From CAYSWS01 sp964434935 (GTDB lineage: Bacteria > Patescibacteriota > WWE3 > UBA101185 > UBA10185), in assembly GCA_964434935.1 (NCBI GenBank), contig CAYSWS010000010.1:1-41855 (forward strand): a DNA stretch of 41,855 bases, in the 5' to 3' direction. Positions 40,685 through 41,855 of this stretch are shown here, one piece after another (positions within the stretch are counted from its first letter, which is position 1; every line of letters starts with the position of its first letter). A program made the position numbers and the translations under genes. Below the pieces are notes generated by a model that was not told the DNA's origin, did no database searches, and saw only the letters and a list, made by a program, of their open reading frames with translations.

Positions 40685-40984
40685 TTAATCTTTGGGCGCC
40701 GTCAAGCGGATAAACGCGCTTTCGCGTTCCACTTGAGTTTCGCTCACCAGCACCCTGGGCTTGGTATACATGTGGGCGTTACCCCTCTTGGTGATAGGGC
40801 TGCCGCTGGAGTTCACAACTTTATGGGTATTTCTGTCAAGGAACCTACTTACCTGATTTTTATCAGTTCTCCCTCGAAGATTACCCAACCTGTTATAAAC
40901 TTCGTGCGCAGTTAGAGGATGCATTGACCCGTGCGGAGGTAATACTTGGAAAATGCGCTGCACTACCATGCTGTCAATTGCCAT
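40685..40984 (-). CDS. 99-residue winged-helix-like orphan protein with strong SD
   Basis: 99 residues. The segment LTAHEVYNRLGNLRGRTDKN then QVSRFLDRN matches the spacing of a helix-turn-helix (recognition helix VSRFLDRN), followed by a KVVNSSGSP-GNAHMYTK stretch that could be the wing. It may bind DNA. An AAGGAGAG SD lies before the ATG, with TATAAT about 80 bases upstream and a leader hairpin in between. No family was named. Confidence 0.6.
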   Translation of the reverse strand: MAIDSMVVQRIFQVLPPHGSMHPLTAHEVYNRLGNLRGRTDKNQVSRFLDRNTHKVVNSSGSPITKRGNAHMYTKPRVLVSETQVERESAFIRLTAPKD

Positions 40985-41006
40985 AAAGCTCTCCTTTTGA
41001 GGAAAA

Positions 41007-41035
41007 AAATCCTGAATTCGAGGATTTAGATTCAG
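41007..41035 (-). promoter_or_regulatory. Attenuator-like hairpins in the leader of the 99-residue gene
   Basis: AAATCCT (41007-41013) pairs with AGGATTT (41021-41027), and the stem is followed on the minus strand by Ts. A competing pairing CTGAAT (41012-41017) with ATTCAG (41030-41035) uses overlapping bases, so only one can form. Confidence 0.45.
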
Positions 41036-41075
41036 CGCGTGTTGTACTATAGGGTAATTATAACACCGGAATTAA

Positions 41076-41855
41076 TTATTGTGAAGAGGGTTTTTTCTTG
41101 ATAACGACCTTCTTTATGAGGATAAGAACTAGCACACCCACCAGAATAAGAGGTATGTAGACAACGAACCAAATGGCAGCGTTACCGATACTTATGAGGT
41201 TTAACAGTAAGGATCTGCTGGCCTGTTTGAACACTACTTCCGGTCTCCAGGCTTGAGAAGGTGTATAAGGTAGTCCCAGTTCATCAGTAGAGAGGTAAAC
41301 TCTTATCAAAGTTGTCGATGAAGCCCCCTCCATGTATTGCAGCTGGCCTTTATAACTATCTATCTGGTCTTGGACGTAGAAAATTTGCCTCTGCACTTCA
41401 AGGATCTCCTCCACTGTAACAGCACTGTCCAGTATTTCTTCGAACCTGGCTTTTGTCGCCTCCAATCTGGTCAATCTTTCTTCAATGTCTATATATTGAT
41501 CTGTGATATCGTAGCCGGAGATATTCTCTGATACTACTTTGACAGCCAGGCTTCTAAAATAAGCCAATGTTTCATCCAGGCTGTCCGATGGTACTCTTAC
41601 AGCCATAGAGCCGTTCTCGCCAAACTCAGGTGTTGTCACGCCCGTATCGACCACATAACCTCCCAAACTCTTTGTTTTCTGCTTGATGCTTTCCATAGCC
41701 TCTCTCACACTCTTTACCTGCAAGGACATGGATGAATTTGTAATGACCTTTCTGTCCGTAACATCAGGTCTGGGGGCGACCTCATAGGCTGGTATTCCCC
41801 TGCCCATCATGCTTTCGCTGGAGCTGGGATAGGCCATGTCCACAGCTAATCCCCC
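41076..41855 (-). CDS. DUF4349-type membrane protein, N-terminus outside the window
   Basis: The frame stays open to the window edge, so the real start is beyond 41855; about 259 residues are visible. The domain from RKVITNSSMSLQVKSVREAM to about residue 200 (with TTPEFGENGSMAVRVPSDSL, YIDIEERLTRLEATKARFEE and VQRQIFYVQDQIDSYKGQLQ) matches the extracytoplasmic DUF4349 pattern of a coiled-coil beta-alpha unit, followed by a membrane helix (about 220-245) and a basic tail. DUF4349 proteins are usually lipoproteins or secreted with an N-terminal helix that is not visible here. Role unknown. Confidence 0.8.
   Translation of the reverse strand, partial: GGLAVDMAYPSSSESMMGRGIPAYEVAPRPDVTDRKVITNSSMSLQVKSVREAMESIKQKTKSLGGYVVDTGVTTPEFGENGSMAVRVPSDSLDETLAYFRSLAVKVVSENISGYDITDQYIDIEERLTRLEATKARFEEILDSAVTVEEILEVQRQIFYVQDQIDSYKGQLQYMEGASSTTLIRVYLSTDELGLPYTPSQAWRPEVVFKQASRSLLLNLISIGNAAIWFVVYIPLILVGVLVLILIKKVVIKKKPSSQ

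Noticed and set aside
1..41855. Possible UGA-to-glycine recoding as in Gracilibacteria/SR1
   Set aside because: UGA ends genes here, for example at 445-447 and after 1824, and core proteins would be altered by read-through.
1..41855. CRISPR arrays, insertion sequences or prophage genes
   Set aside because: No regularly spaced repeats, transposase or phage structural genes were found.

Overview
The window reads as a stretch of a small, compact bacterial genome of the Candidate Phyla Radiation (Patescibacteria) type. I infer this from tight gene packing, convergent genes whose 3' ends overlap by 4-24 bases, cut-down versions of universal proteins (PheT without its tRNA-binding OB domain, ThrRS without a TGS domain, trigger factor without its PPIase domain), and a type IV pilus cluster next to many unrecognised small membrane proteins. 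The phylum cannot be fixed from sequence reading alone. UGA is used as a stop codon, so the UGA-glycine code of Gracilibacteria/Absconditibacteria does not apply. A run of 100 Ns inside thrS marks an assembly gap.

Layout. 1-4320 (+): type IV pilus operon (three pilin-like proteins, then PilM, PilN and a PilO-like protein). 4343-7194 (-): translation/RNA operon rpmF-nusB-acp-rnc-rpsP-KH-trmD. 7285-11743: small membrane proteins, rsmD, an unusual tRNA, recG, and a 50-residue membrane peptide coupled to tyrS. 11743-16136: tyrS, a small orphan gene, and a class A penicillin-binding protein. 16133-21760 (-): thrS-infC-rpmI-rplT followed by pheS-pheT. 21815-27362: truB, a membrane protein, a small orphan, the tig-clpP-tRNA-Val unit, a zinc-ribbon membrane protein and pgk. 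27451-33158: a strongly divergent ABC-type membrane ATPase, an alpha/beta hydrolase, tRNA-Leu, two related cell-wall-hydrolase-like proteins, a short VIT1-type protein and two small orphans. 33255-37803: a carbohydrate-binding-like protein, a tRNA-flanked operon (tRNA-Leu, M16 peptidase, two membrane-anchored proteins, tRNA-Pro), tRNA-Gly, tRNA-Arg, a HIT protein and a PH-SHOCT-like protein. 37899-41855: a 49-residue membrane peptide, trxB, a GT39-like glycosyltransferase, a winged-helix-like orphan and a partial DUF4349 protein.

Two gene-start classes stand out. Many first genes of transcription units have a -10 box (often extended TGn) only 6-8 bases before the start codon and no Shine-Dalgarno (SD) sequence, so their transcripts should be leaderless. 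A set of short, unrecognised proteins instead has a 35-50 base leader, a near-perfect SD and usually a private terminator. Genes inside operons rely on coupling or ordinary SD sites. This split, the degenerate acyl-carrier-like protein, the altered PGK active site, the divergent ABC ATPase and the odd AGG-anticodon tRNA are the most interesting points. No CRISPR array, insertion sequence or prophage was seen, and no stretch over 300 bases lacks a gene.
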